From the NCBI RefSeq assembly GCF_029490015.1, contig NZ_CP120468.1, positions 2,480,001 to 2,544,000 of the forward strand: a DNA stretch of 64,000 bases. The letters are read 5' to 3'. Positions 32,679 to 40,418 of the stretch are shown here, one piece after another; position 1 is the first letter of the stretch, and each line of letters begins with the position of its first letter. The translations under genes were made by a program, and so were the position numbers. Origin of the DNA: Halobaculum limi (GTDB lineage: Archaea > Halobacteriota > Halobacteria > Halobacteriales > Haloferacaceae). The notes below the pieces were generated by a model. The model had not been told where the DNA came from and searched no databases. It was given only the letters and a program-made list of their open reading frames with translations.

Positions 32679-33770
32679 GTGAGCACACCCACCCTCTATC
32701 GCGCCATCGCGGACCTCCCGTTGACTGTCGAGTCGGTCGCTCTGCGCCGACGCGCCCGCGACACCTCCTCCGGATTCGAACGCGTCAGCACCACCTTCCG
32801 CCTCCGCGGCGACGGCGAACTCGGTCGCGGCGAGGACGTAACCTACGACGCCCCGGACCACGACGCCCTGTTCGCGGCGCCCGACCGCGACCCGCGAACA
32901 CCCGCCGACGGCCTCGCCTTTCTCGACGACCTCTGCGGCGAGTGGACGTTCCGCGAGTTCTCGGACCACCTCGACGACGTCGACCTGTTCCCGAAGGGCG
33001 ATCCCGAGCGAGAGACCGGTCACCACTACCGCCGCTGGGCCGTCGAGTCGGCCGCGACCGACCTCGCCTTACGCCAGTCCGACACCGACCTCGCGAGTAT
33101 CCTCGGACGCGACCGCGACCCCGTCACCTTCGCGGCGTCGACCCGACTCGGTGACCCGCCGACGGCCGACCGCGTGACCGCCATCGCGGAGCAGGTCCCG
33201 GGCATCGGCTTCAAACTCGACCCGACGGACGACTGGACCGACGAGGTGGTGGCCGACCTGCCGACCGACCGCGTGCGAGTCCTCGACCTGAAAGGGCTGT
33301 ACGAGGGAACCGAGGTGGACCAAGAGCCGACGCCGGAGTTCTACGAGTGGGTGCTCGAGTCGTTCCCGAACGCCGTCATCGAGGACCCCGCCATCACCGA
33401 GGAGACGCGCCCGGTGTTCGAGGGCGAAGAGGACCGCGTCTCGTGGGACTACCCCATCACCGGCGTCGAGAGCGTCGAGAACCTCCCGTGGGAGCCGTCG
33501 TGGTTGAACGTCAAACCCTCCAGATTCGGGACGCTGGAGTCGCTGTCGGACACGCTGGAGTGGGCGCGCGACCACGACGTGACGCTGTACGGCGGCGGCC
33601 AGTTCGAGTTGGGCGTCGGCCGCGACCAACTCCACGCGCTGGCGTCCGTCTTCTACCCCGACGGGCCGAACGACGTTGCGCCGGGTATGTTCAACGACCC
33701 CGAGGTGCCCAAGCGACTGCCCGGATCACCGCTCGCGCCGTCGGCCGCGCCGCGCGGCTTCGAGTTCTGA
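32679..33770 (+). CDS. Enolase-superfamily (mandelate racemase/MLE-like) protein
   Basis: A 363-residue protein. Residues about 15-110 are the capping domain and about 120-345 a barrel with superfamily landmarks: GIGFKLDPTDDW, VRVLDLKGLYEG (metal Asp), VIEDPAITEE (metal Glu), LNVKPSRFGTLESL (Lys) and GGGQFELGVGRDQLHAL. The first barrel strand lacks the usual KxK pair, so base chemistry may differ from racemases. The GTG start at 32679 follows DUF1405 copy B by 28 bases, so the two may share a transcript. Confidence 0.82.
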   Translation: MSTPTLYRAIADLPLTVESVALRRRARDTSSGFERVSTTFRLRGDGELGRGEDVTYDAPDHDALFAAPDRDPRTPADGLAFLDDLCGEWTFREFSDHLDDVDLFPKGDPERETGHHYRRWAVESAATDLALRQSDTDLASILGRDRDPVTFAASTRLGDPPTADRVTAIAEQVPGIGFKLDPTDDWTDEVVADLPTDRVRVLDLKGLYEGTEVDQEPTPEFYEWVLESFPNAVIEDPAITEETRPVFEGEEDRVSWDYPITGVESVENLPWEPSWLNVKPSRFGTLESLSDTLEWARDHDVTLYGGGQFELGVGRDQLHALASVFYPDGPNDVAPGMFNDPEVPKRLPGSPLAPSAAPRGFEF

Positions 33771-33820
33771 GGCGTCGCGCCGTCGACATTCCCGTGCGGG
33801 AACGACGGCGAACGTGAACG

Positions 33821-33828
33821 CTTATTGA
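33821..33828 (+). promoter_or_regulatory. Probable TATA box of the ABC permease gene
   Basis: CTTATTGA is 23-30 bases before the ATG at 33851, so the solitary permease gene probably has its own promoter. Confidence 0.5.
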
Positions 33829-33850
33829 AGCACTCGCCCAGCGTCGCGGT

Positions 33851-34744
33851 ATGTCGAACGCCGAGGGACGACTCGCCCGGGCGGTGGGTAATGCCCTCGC
33901 TCATCCTGTGGCCGTCTATCGCCTCCTCTTCTTCGTCGCCATCGGCTTCTTCCTCGTGTTCGCCGTATTTCCCTTCTACTGGCTGTTGGTCGTAGCCGTG
34001 ACGCCAGACGGAGTGGCACCCGAACTCGTCCCCGAGGCAGTGACGGCCACGAACTTCCTCGCCGTCGCCGGGTCGGGGTTCCTGCGGTACGTGTTCAACA
34101 GTCTCGTCATCGCAACGGGAACGACCGTCGCCGTCGTCGCAATCGCCAGCCTCGCGGGCTACGTGTTCGGCCGACTGGAATTCCCCGGCAAGCGCGTGTT
34201 ACTCCTCGTCACGCTGTGTGTCGCGTACTTCCCGCCGGTCGCGTTCGTCATCCCGCTGTTTCGGTTGCTCTCGGGAGCGCTGTCCGTCTCCGTGTTCGGC
34301 CGCACGCTGACGAGTCCGGAACTGTACAACACACCTGCCGGGCCGGGGATTCCCCTGACCGGGCTGACGATGCCGCTCGCCATCTTCGTGCTCACGACGT
34401 TCTTCGCGCAGATACCCGACACGCTTGAAGACGCCGCGCGCGTCGAGGGGACGACTCGCGTCGGCGCACTCGTCCGGGTCATCCTCCCGTTGTCGCGACC
34501 GGGCGTCGCGACGGCCGCCGTGCTCACGTTCCTGCAGGTGTACAACGAGTTCTTCTTCTCGCTGTTGCTCACGAACGGCGATCCGCAAAACTGGGCACCC
34601 ATCGTCCCACCGCTGCGCGGCCTCGCCGTCGCGAACGCCTCGTTCGCTGCCGCGGCCGCGATGACGGCGCTCGTTCCCGTCGTCCTCCTGTTGGCGCTCG
34701 CGGACGACCACATCGTCGCGGGATTGACGGCTGGGTATCGGTAG
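33851..34744 (+). CDS. Carbohydrate ABC transporter permease (MalG type), solitary
   Basis: A 297-residue inner-membrane component with six helices. The ATPase-docking EAA loop is DTLEDAARVEGTTRVGALVRVILPLSRPG. MalG-like features are FPFYWLLVVAVTP near helix 1 and NSLVIATGTTVAVVAIASLAGY. No binding protein, second permease or ATPase gene is adjacent: the neighbours are the enolase-like gene and, convergently, a DUF6293 regulator. Partners must be encoded elsewhere, or the gene is a remnant, although it is full length. Confidence 0.87.
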   Translation: MSNAEGRLARAVGNALAHPVAVYRLLFFVAIGFFLVFAVFPFYWLLVVAVTPDGVAPELVPEAVTATNFLAVAGSGFLRYVFNSLVIATGTTVAVVAIASLAGYVFGRLEFPGKRVLLLVTLCVAYFPPVAFVIPLFRLLSGALSVSVFGRTLTSPELYNTPAGPGIPLTGLTMPLAIFVLTTFFAQIPDTLEDAARVEGTTRVGALVRVILPLSRPGVATAAVLTFLQVYNEFFFSLLLTNGDPQNWAPIVPPLRGLAVANASFAAAAAMTALVPVVLLLALADDHIVAGLTAGYR

Positions 34745-34852
34745 TGGCGCTCCGTTCGGACTCGCGGTTATCGCGCTTCCTGTTCACTCGCAGCTATCCC
34801 GTTCGTAGGCGGAGCGGCACAGGACCGCTCCGCCGGTCTTCCGAGGGCTCGC

Positions 34853-35779
34853 TCACGTCGTTCGCTCGCCCTCGCTGTCTGCGTGCGCGCGCACCCACAA
34901 CTCCCCGATGCGTGAGAGCCGCGTCCGGTAGGACTTCCCGTGACTCTCCTGCTCCACGTACCCCTTGCCACCGGGACCGAGGCGGTCGACGTTGTAGATG
35001 ACCTTCGAGCGGAACGAGTCGGTGTACTCCTCGTTGAGTTCCGCCGCCAGCGACTTCGCGAGTTCGCTGACGGACTCGAACTCGCCATCCTCACCGAGTT
35101 TGTAGAGGATGACTTCCTCGAACGGCTTGACGTTCGAGAACGAGGCGACCGGCAGTTCGATGATGTGGCGGCCGTCCACCTCCTTCGCGCCGATGGTGGT
35201 ACCGCGTTCGTCGAACTCCGCGAGCAGATCGGTCGCGGTTTCGAGGCGGTCGCGAAGGTCGTCGGCGTCGACCGCGTCGGGGTCGAGGTCGCCGTCGTCG
35301 CCGACGAGCGCCGAGATGAGGTCGCGGTTCGCGCGGAGTTCCTCCGCGAGTTCGGTCTCCAGGTACTTCTCGGGGGCCGTGTAGTAGGTGTGGATACGGT
35401 CGCGGTCGGCCTGCCGCTCCAGCGTCACCGAGTGGGCGGCGGTGGCGAACGCGAACGAGACGGGCCGGGGCATCGCCGAGACGTTCACCCACACCTCGTG
35501 GTCGGCGTCGAGTTCGGCGTTGATGAGGTCGTACGCCTGCTCGAAGGCGGCGTCGTAGTCGTACACGTCCGCGACGGCGACGCGTTCGGTCTCTGCGCCC
35601 AGGAGGTTCTGGAAATCCGTCTCTAGTTTCTTCGCGAGCGTCCGGGAGTACTCGACGTTGGCCTCGCTGCCGACCGCACCCTCCAAGAGGACGACGCGGT
35701 CGACGGCGAACTGATCACGGACGAGTGGTGCGATGAGGCGGTCGTAGTCGAAGCCGACTGGAACGACGTGCGTTTGCAT
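34853..35779 (-). CDS. DUF6293/HFX_2341-type protein: CARF-like sensor plus winged helix
   Basis: A 308-residue protein. The N-terminal half has the layout of a CARF-like Rossmann domain (HVVPVGFDYDRLIAPLV; DEVWVNVSAMPRPVSFAFATAA resembling the nucleotide loop; HTYYTAPEKYLE). The C-terminal half (about 195-300) is a predicted winged helix (EEVILYKLGEDGEFESVSEL; KVIYNVDRLGPGGKGYVEQE). The family is called a transcriptional regulator in haloarchaea. No CRISPR or cas genes lie near. The ligand is unknown. Confidence 0.8.
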   Translation of the reverse strand: MQTHVVPVGFDYDRLIAPLVRDQFAVDRVVLLEGAVGSEANVEYSRTLAKKLETDFQNLLGAETERVAVADVYDYDAAFEQAYDLINAELDADHEVWVNVSAMPRPVSFAFATAAHSVTLERQADRDRIHTYYTAPEKYLETELAEELRANRDLISALVGDDGDLDPDAVDADDLRDRLETATDLLAEFDERGTTIGAKEVDGRHIIELPVASFSNVKPFEEVILYKLGEDGEFESVSELAKSLAAELNEEYTDSFRSKVIYNVDRLGPGGKGYVEQESHGKSYRTRLSRIGELWVRAHADSEGERTT

Positions 35780-35863
35780 TTGAGGGTGAGGGGTTGTGAG
35801 CGGCGAGCGAGTGGTCAGTTGAGCGTGCGATAGCGAGCGAGGGCAGCAAGCGGCGGGCGGCGG

Positions 35864-37354
35864 TCAGTCCGCGCCGACGCCGAACTTCTCGGCGTTCTCT
35901 TCGGGCGAGGCAGTCGTCGCCAGCGACACGCCGACGGTGACGACCAGCGAGAGGAGCATACACCACAGCGCGAAGTCCCACGTCAGGTACGTCGCCGGCA
36001 GTCCCGGGACGAACACGTGGACGAGGTACGCCGCTTGTCCGGTGAGGACGCCCGCGAGCATCCCCACACGGGTGGTCCGGCCCCAGTATAGCGCGAGGAT
36101 GAGCGGGAGCGTCAACTGCGCGTAGCCGCCGAACGCCGTATCGCCGAGCGTCACGAGTGCGTCGAGGCCGCCGCCCCCACCGACCACGAGCGACGCGAGG
36201 AACGTCGAGAACGCGAACAGGGCGACGCCGATGCGGGCGACCCAGCCCTCGCGCGCGTCGGTCGGGTCGTCGCCGAAGAAGCCCGCCAGCGGTCGGTACA
36301 GATCGCGCGTGAAGTACGACGACCCCGACAGCAGCATCGAGTCCGAGGAGGACATCATCGCCGCCAGCGCACCGGCGATGACCAGCGCCGCGAACCACGC
36401 GGGCGTGTACTCGTTCAACAGAATCGGCAGGACGTTGCTCCCATCGGGCACCGAAATGCCGAGGCCGACCGCCCACGACCCCAGCAGGAACGCGGGGACG
36501 AACAGCAGGAGGACGAGGACGGGCCACAGCGCGAACGAGCGCTTGAGCGTCTCGGCGTGGTTCGCCATGAAGAAGCGCTGGTTCACCTGCGGGAACGCGG
36601 CGACGCCGAACGCGATGACGACCGCCTGTGCGATCATCCACTGCGGCGAGTAGAGACCGCCACCCAGCGACGCGAACTCGGGGTTCGACTGTGCCATCCC
36701 CGCGGTCAACGCGGAGACGCCGCCGGCAGAGGTGGCGACCCACCCGACCGCAAGCCAGACGACACCGAGCATAAACACGCCCTGGAGCGTGTCGGTCCAC
36801 GCGACGCCGCGAAGTCCCGAGAGGACGACGTACGCGACCATGAACACGGTGATCATCGCCGCGCCCGCCCAGTACGGAACGACGCCGTCGGTGAGGCCGA
36901 CCAGCGCCTGCCCGGCACCGATCTGCTGGAGCATCACGTACGGGAACAGCCACAGGAGGCTGACGCCTGCGACGACGCCCCGGAGGCCGGGCGACCCGAA
37001 GCGGTCGCCGAGCATCTCTCCGAGCGTGACGTAGCCGTTCGCCTTCCCGACGAGCCACTGTTTGTAGCCGATGACGTACCACAGCAGGGCGAAGAGGATG
37101 CCGTCCATCAGCCCCATCACGAGGATCCACTCGGGACCCGCGGAGAACGCGAGGTTGGGCCCGCCAAAGAAGGTGAACGCCGACAGCAGCGTTGCGAACG
37201 TCGTGAACAAGAGGACGACCGTCCCGACCGACCGAGAGGCGAGATAGTAGTCCTCCGCCGAGCGGTCGGTGAGGCGGTACGCGACGAGACCGACCGCCAG
37301 CGTGATCAGGAGATAGCCGACGACGATACCGAGCGACGTACCCAACTCAGCCAC
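35864..37354 (-). CDS. Sodium:solute symporter (SSS family)
   Basis: A 496-residue transporter with about thirteen helices. It starts LGIVVGYLLITLAVGLVAY. The SSS pattern includes TLLSAFTFFGGPNLAFSAGP and ALAAMMSSSDSMLLSGSSYF, the usual sodium-site helix. It probably imports an organic anion or amino acid with sodium. Its start overlaps the DUF3311 gene by 8 bases; that pairing is characteristic of PanF/YhjB-like symporters. Confidence 0.9.
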   Translation of the reverse strand: MAELGTSLGIVVGYLLITLAVGLVAYRLTDRSAEDYYLASRSVGTVVLLFTTFATLLSAFTFFGGPNLAFSAGPEWILVMGLMDGILFALLWYVIGYKQWLVGKANGYVTLGEMLGDRFGSPGLRGVVAGVSLLWLFPYVMLQQIGAGQALVGLTDGVVPYWAGAAMITVFMVAYVVLSGLRGVAWTDTLQGVFMLGVVWLAVGWVATSAGGVSALTAGMAQSNPEFASLGGGLYSPQWMIAQAVVIAFGVAAFPQVNQRFFMANHAETLKRSFALWPVLVLLLFVPAFLLGSWAVGLGISVPDGSNVLPILLNEYTPAWFAALVIAGALAAMMSSSDSMLLSGSSYFTRDLYRPLAGFFGDDPTDAREGWVARIGVALFAFSTFLASLVVGGGGGLDALVTLGDTAFGGYAQLTLPLILALYWGRTTRVGMLAGVLTGQAAYLVHVFVPGLPATYLTWDFALWCMLLSLVVTVGVSLATTASPEENAEKFGVGAD

Positions 37355-37571
37355 GACGGATCACCTCCGCGTCGATGCCGCGGTCCCACGCACCGCGCGT
37401 GAACGCGTAGAAGACGACGCTCGCCACCGCCATCCAGCCGATGTGCCACCACAGCCACACCGGAAGCCCGGCGACGATGCGTGCGTCACCCCACAGGAAC
37501 CACGGTATCGCGAGTGCGACCAGCGTCGCGAACGCGAGTATCCAGAGGGCGTCCGTTCGAGTACGGGACAT
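37347..37571 (-). CDS. DUF3311 membrane protein, partner of the symporter
   Basis: A 74-residue protein with two helices (LWILAFATLVALAIPWFLW; LWWHIGWMAVASVVFYAF) matching DUF3311, small proteins encoded directly upstream of SSS symporters. The 8-base overlap with the symporter suggests coupled translation and a shared complex. A 170-base A/T-rich promoter region lies upstream. Confidence 0.88.
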   Translation of the reverse strand: MSRTRTDALWILAFATLVALAIPWFLWGDARIVAGLPVWLWWHIGWMAVASVVFYAFTRGAWDRGIDAEVIRRG

Positions 37572-37710
37572 TAGCAGGTTGTAGTAATTCAGAATACAAG
37601 AATGTTACTCGATTCGCCTGCGATTAGCTTGTTCGAAGAGAAAATATCTTCATAACGCGTGGGCCGCTGCGCGGCCGGGTACACGCCGAGAACACCCCCG
37701 GGAACCCCGA

Positions 37711-37718
37711 CTTTATGC
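37711..37718 (+). promoter_or_regulatory. Probable TATA box of the GpgS-like gene
   Basis: CTTTATGC lies 24-31 bases before the ATG at 37742. An in-frame ATG at 37715 falls inside this element, so the later ATG is the true start. Confidence 0.6.
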
Positions 37719-37741
37719 GCCGCCCGCTCGTGGTTTCGGTA

Positions 37742-38875
37742 ATGGAGTACGTTCAGGAGCGGGTCGCCACCCTCCACGCCTTCGACGAGGGTGCGCCAGA
37801 AGCTCCGACCGACCGCGCGGCCGTCGTCGTTCCGATGACCGAGCGCGAGTACGCCGGTCTCGCCGCCGAGCGTGTCCTCTCGGAGTTGGAGGCGCTCGAC
37901 CCCGCCCGCGTCGTCGTCCCGTTGCGCGCCCCTGCAGAGCGAGTTGGCGCGTTCCGCGAGTGGCTCGGCGGCTTCGACCTCCCGCTGGAGACGCTGTGGT
38001 GTGACGGCCCGCGAATCGCGGAGTTGCTGGCCGACGCCGGCCTCGACGGCGAGCGTGGGAAGGGACGAGACGTGTGGCTCGCGCTCGGTCGGGCACTCGA
38101 CGAGGAGTTCGTCGTCGTCCACGACGCGGACACCAAATCGTACTCGCGGGCGTACGTCCGACGGCTGTTGTTCCCGCTCGCGAACGGCTTCGAGTTCTCG
38201 AAGGGGTACTACGCCCGCGTCGAGAACGACCAACTGTACGGACGGCTGTTCCGACTGTTCTACTCACCGCTGGTGCGGGCACTCCGCGACGCCAACCCCG
38301 GATCGGAGTTCCTCGAGTACATGGCGGCGTTCCGGTACGCGCTCGCCGGCGAGTTCGCCGCCACCAGCGACGTCGTCGCCTTGCTCCCCGTCCAGCGAAC
38401 GTGGGGACTCGAAGTGGGGACGCTCGCAGCGGCGTACGACACCGTCGGCGTCGACGGGGCGGCACAGGTCGACCTCGGGAGTTACGAACACGACCACCGC
38501 GCCGTCTCCGGGCCGACTGGCCTCTCGGACATGAGCCAGTCGGTCGGCGCGGCGCTGTTGCGCGCGGCGAGCGACCACGGCGTCGCCCCCGACTACGACA
38601 CGCTCCCGGACGTCTACCGCGACGCGGCGGACGACTACATCGAGGCGTACGCCGCCGACGCCGCGTTCAACGGGCTCTCGTACGACCGGAGCGGCGAACG
38701 CCGCCAGGTGCGCACGTACGCCGAGTCTATCGCCCCACCAGGCCCTGACACACGGCTTCCCGCGTGGTCGGAGACGTCACTGTCGCCGGCGGCCGTTGCG
38801 GAGGCCGCGCGTGCGGACGCCGCCGACGCCGCGACCGGCGATATCGACACCGACGGCGGAGAGCCGACCGCTTGA
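37742..38875 (+). CDS. Glucosyl-3-phosphoglycerate synthase-like glycosyltransferase (GT81 type)
   Basis: A 377-residue GT-A enzyme. It starts MEYVQERVATLHAFDEGAP. The N-terminal nucleotide-sugar region is VVVPMTEREYAGLAAERVL, the metal motif lies in EFVVVHDADTKSYSRAYVRR (DAD), and KGYYARVENDQLYGRLFRLFY and GLEVGTLAAAYDTVG are family-like. GpgS makes glucosyl-3-phosphoglycerate, a precursor of the compatible solute glucosylglycerate. The acceptor here is inferred. No phosphatase gene is adjacent. Confidence 0.78.
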   Translation: MEYVQERVATLHAFDEGAPEAPTDRAAVVVPMTEREYAGLAAERVLSELEALDPARVVVPLRAPAERVGAFREWLGGFDLPLETLWCDGPRIAELLADAGLDGERGKGRDVWLALGRALDEEFVVVHDADTKSYSRAYVRRLLFPLANGFEFSKGYYARVENDQLYGRLFRLFYSPLVRALRDANPGSEFLEYMAAFRYALAGEFAATSDVVALLPVQRTWGLEVGTLAAAYDTVGVDGAAQVDLGSYEHDHRAVSGPTGLSDMSQSVGAALLRAASDHGVAPDYDTLPDVYRDAADDYIEAYAADAAFNGLSYDRSGERRQVRTYAESIAPPGPDTRLPAWSETSLSPAAVAEAARADAADAATGDIDTDGGEPTA

Positions 38876-38970
38876 GCGTCGTCGACGCGACCGGATCGCC
38901 CGACGCGAGCGGCCACGGCATCGAGTGACACGACCGCACCGTTGAAGCCGGACGGGTGAACATAGAGGGT

Positions 38971-39570
38971 ATGGACTTCGAGCGCGTCCGTCACCACGCC
39001 CCCGTCCGCGTGACGGACGCCGAGCGACGGGCGGCGGTGCTCGCGGCGGTCATCGACCGCGGTGGGGACCCCCACGTCCTGTTCACCAAGCGCGCCGAAC
39101 ACCTCGGGAGTCACCCCGGACAGATGAGTTTCCCCGGCGGTGGCGTCGAGTCACACGACGAGGACCTCGTGGCGACGGCGCTGCGAGAGGCCAACGAAGA
39201 GATCGGACTCCTCCCCGAGGAGGCCGACGTCGTCGGCCGCCTCGACGACATCCAGACCGTCTCCGAGTACGCCGTCACGCCGTTCGTCGGCACCGCACCC
39301 GACCGCGAGTACGTCCCCAGCGACGACGAAGTCGCAGAGATAGCGATCCTCCCCATTTCGGAACTCACCGCACGCGAGAACTACGAGTCCGAGCGCCGCG
39401 ACCACCCGCACTACGGCGACATCCGCTTGCACTTCTTCCACGTCGACGGCTACACCGTCTGGGGCGCGACCGGGCGGATGCTCGTCCAACTGCTGGAACT
39501 GCTGACCGACTGGGAGATGCCCGCAGAGGTCGACCGCGTCGTCGACCCCGACGCCGACCTCCCAGTGTGA
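38971..39570 (+). CDS. Nudix hydrolase, CoA pyrophosphatase type
   Basis: A 199-residue enzyme. The complete Nudix box lies at about residues 57-79 (GGGVESHDEDLVATALREAN, then EEIG). The preceding TKRAEHLGSHPGQMSFPGG is the UPF0035/CoA signature of NudL-type CoA pyrophosphatases. It hydrolyses CoA or related dinucleotides. The ATG at 38971 is preferred to a GTG five codons earlier. Confidence 0.9.
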   Translation: MDFERVRHHAPVRVTDAERRAAVLAAVIDRGGDPHVLFTKRAEHLGSHPGQMSFPGGGVESHDEDLVATALREANEEIGLLPEEADVVGRLDDIQTVSEYAVTPFVGTAPDREYVPSDDEVAEIAILPISELTARENYESERRDHPHYGDIRLHFFHVDGYTVWGATGRMLVQLLELLTDWEMPAEVDRVVDPDADLPV

Positions 39571-39609
39571 ACGGCGACGGCGGACTGACTAGCTCGAAGT
39601 CGGGTTAAT

Positions 39610-39756
39610 TCACACGTAACTGAACACGACCAAGAGCGCGAAGAACGCGACGAGGATGCCGAACAACACGACGGCCGCGCGGACGGCCCCGCTGTTCAGG
39701 ACGCTCTCGTGGTCGTCGTCACCGAGGAGGGGTTGTCGTTGAGCGCCACCAGCCAT
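39610..39756 (-). CDS. Tandem SYV microprotein 1 (48 residues)
   Basis: A short frame: polar N-terminus (MAGGAQRQPLLGDDDHESVL), one hydrophobic helix (AAVVLFGILVAFFALLVVF) and a C-terminal SYV. The next two genes on the same strand end identically, with FF about eight residues before SYV. It is a likely single-pass membrane protein of unknown function, too short for many gene finders. Confidence 0.7.
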   Translation of the reverse strand: MAGGAQRQPLLGDDDHESVLNSGAVRAAVVLFGILVAFFALLVVFSYV

Positions 39757-39828
39757 AGTCGGACTCGCCGGTGCTCGCCGGTAGGCTTTGTGGTCACAGC
39801 GACACGTTGGGGCGTGGCCGTCGTCCGA

Positions 39829-39960
39829 TCAGACGTAACTCACGGCGACGAGCACACCGAAGAACAGAGCGAGGATACCGACCAACGCGAGTATCGCACG
39901 GACCTCACCAGAGATGCCAGGCGTCTGAACACCGCTGCCGTCAAGCACGTCTTCGTCCAT
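39829..39960 (-). CDS. Tandem SYV microprotein 2 (43 residues)
   Basis: A polar N-terminus (MDEDVLDGSGVQTPGISGEV), one helix (ILALVGILALFFGVLVAV) and the end SYV. It is aligned with its two neighbours over the whole helix and end. It lies 72 bases upstream of copy 1 and 53 bases downstream of copy 3. Confidence 0.7.
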   Translation of the reverse strand: MDEDVLDGSGVQTPGISGEVRAILALVGILALFFGVLVAVSYV

Positions 39961-40013
39961 ATCGAATGCCTGTTGGCTGTTCGACTAAAATACCACCGCT
40001 TACGTCGAATTTC

Positions 40014-40178
40014 CTACACGTAACTGATGACGACGAGCGCCGAGAAGAACAGGACGAGAAACGCTGCCATCAGGAGGCCAGCCTGCACCCACCCGTCGGC
40101 GCTGCCGAACCGTTCCGTGAGCGACCGCTCGCCGGACGTGATGACCACGGGACGGTCGGCGCCACCTCCGTCTGCCAT
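40014..40178 (-). CDS. Tandem SYV microprotein 3 (54 residues)
   Basis: A longer polar N-terminus (MADGGGADRPVVITSGERSL), one helix (AGLLMAAFLVLFFSALVVI) and the end SYV. It is the first of the three on the minus strand. Like the others it should place its N-terminus on one side of the membrane and end just at the far surface. Confidence 0.7.
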   Translation of the reverse strand: MADGGGADRPVVITSGERSLTERFGSADGWVQAGLLMAAFLVLFFSALVVISYV

Positions 40179-40251
40179 ACGCTACGCGTGACGCTGGACG
40201 GGCAAGAATCCCCGGTGTGATTGGCCGTCGTCGATACTGACGCGAACACCA

Positions 40252-40260
40252 CGTTTATTC
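40252..40260 (+). promoter_or_regulatory. TATA box before the short upstream frame
   Basis: CGTTTATTC lies 24-32 bases before the ATG at 40284. Transcription should therefore start at the short upstream frame, not at the main gene 135 bases further on. Confidence 0.6.
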
Positions 40261-40283
40261 GCACGAACGGCGGTACGGTTGGT

Positions 40284-40325
40284 ATGGCCGCACAGGCGAT
40301 GGATCGCGTTCCGCGACGGTCCTAG
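40284..40325 (+). other. Leader frame of 13 codons upstream of the DUF7388-type gene
   Basis: A short frame MAAQAMDRVPRRS ends in TAG. Its ATG is at the leaderless distance from a TATA box. It is in the same frame as the gene at 40419, and the 31 codons between the TAG and that ATG contain no further stop and keep G/C-rich third positions. It may be a regulatory leader peptide, a relic of a longer N-terminus broken by the TAG, or chance. Confidence 0.4.
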
Positions 40326-40418
40326 TTCTCACGCGCCGTCTTCGCGACGACGCCCGACGCAGTCGACTCGACACGCTACCGTAGCCGCTTCCACAGCCGC
40401 CGCCACAGCCAGTTACCG

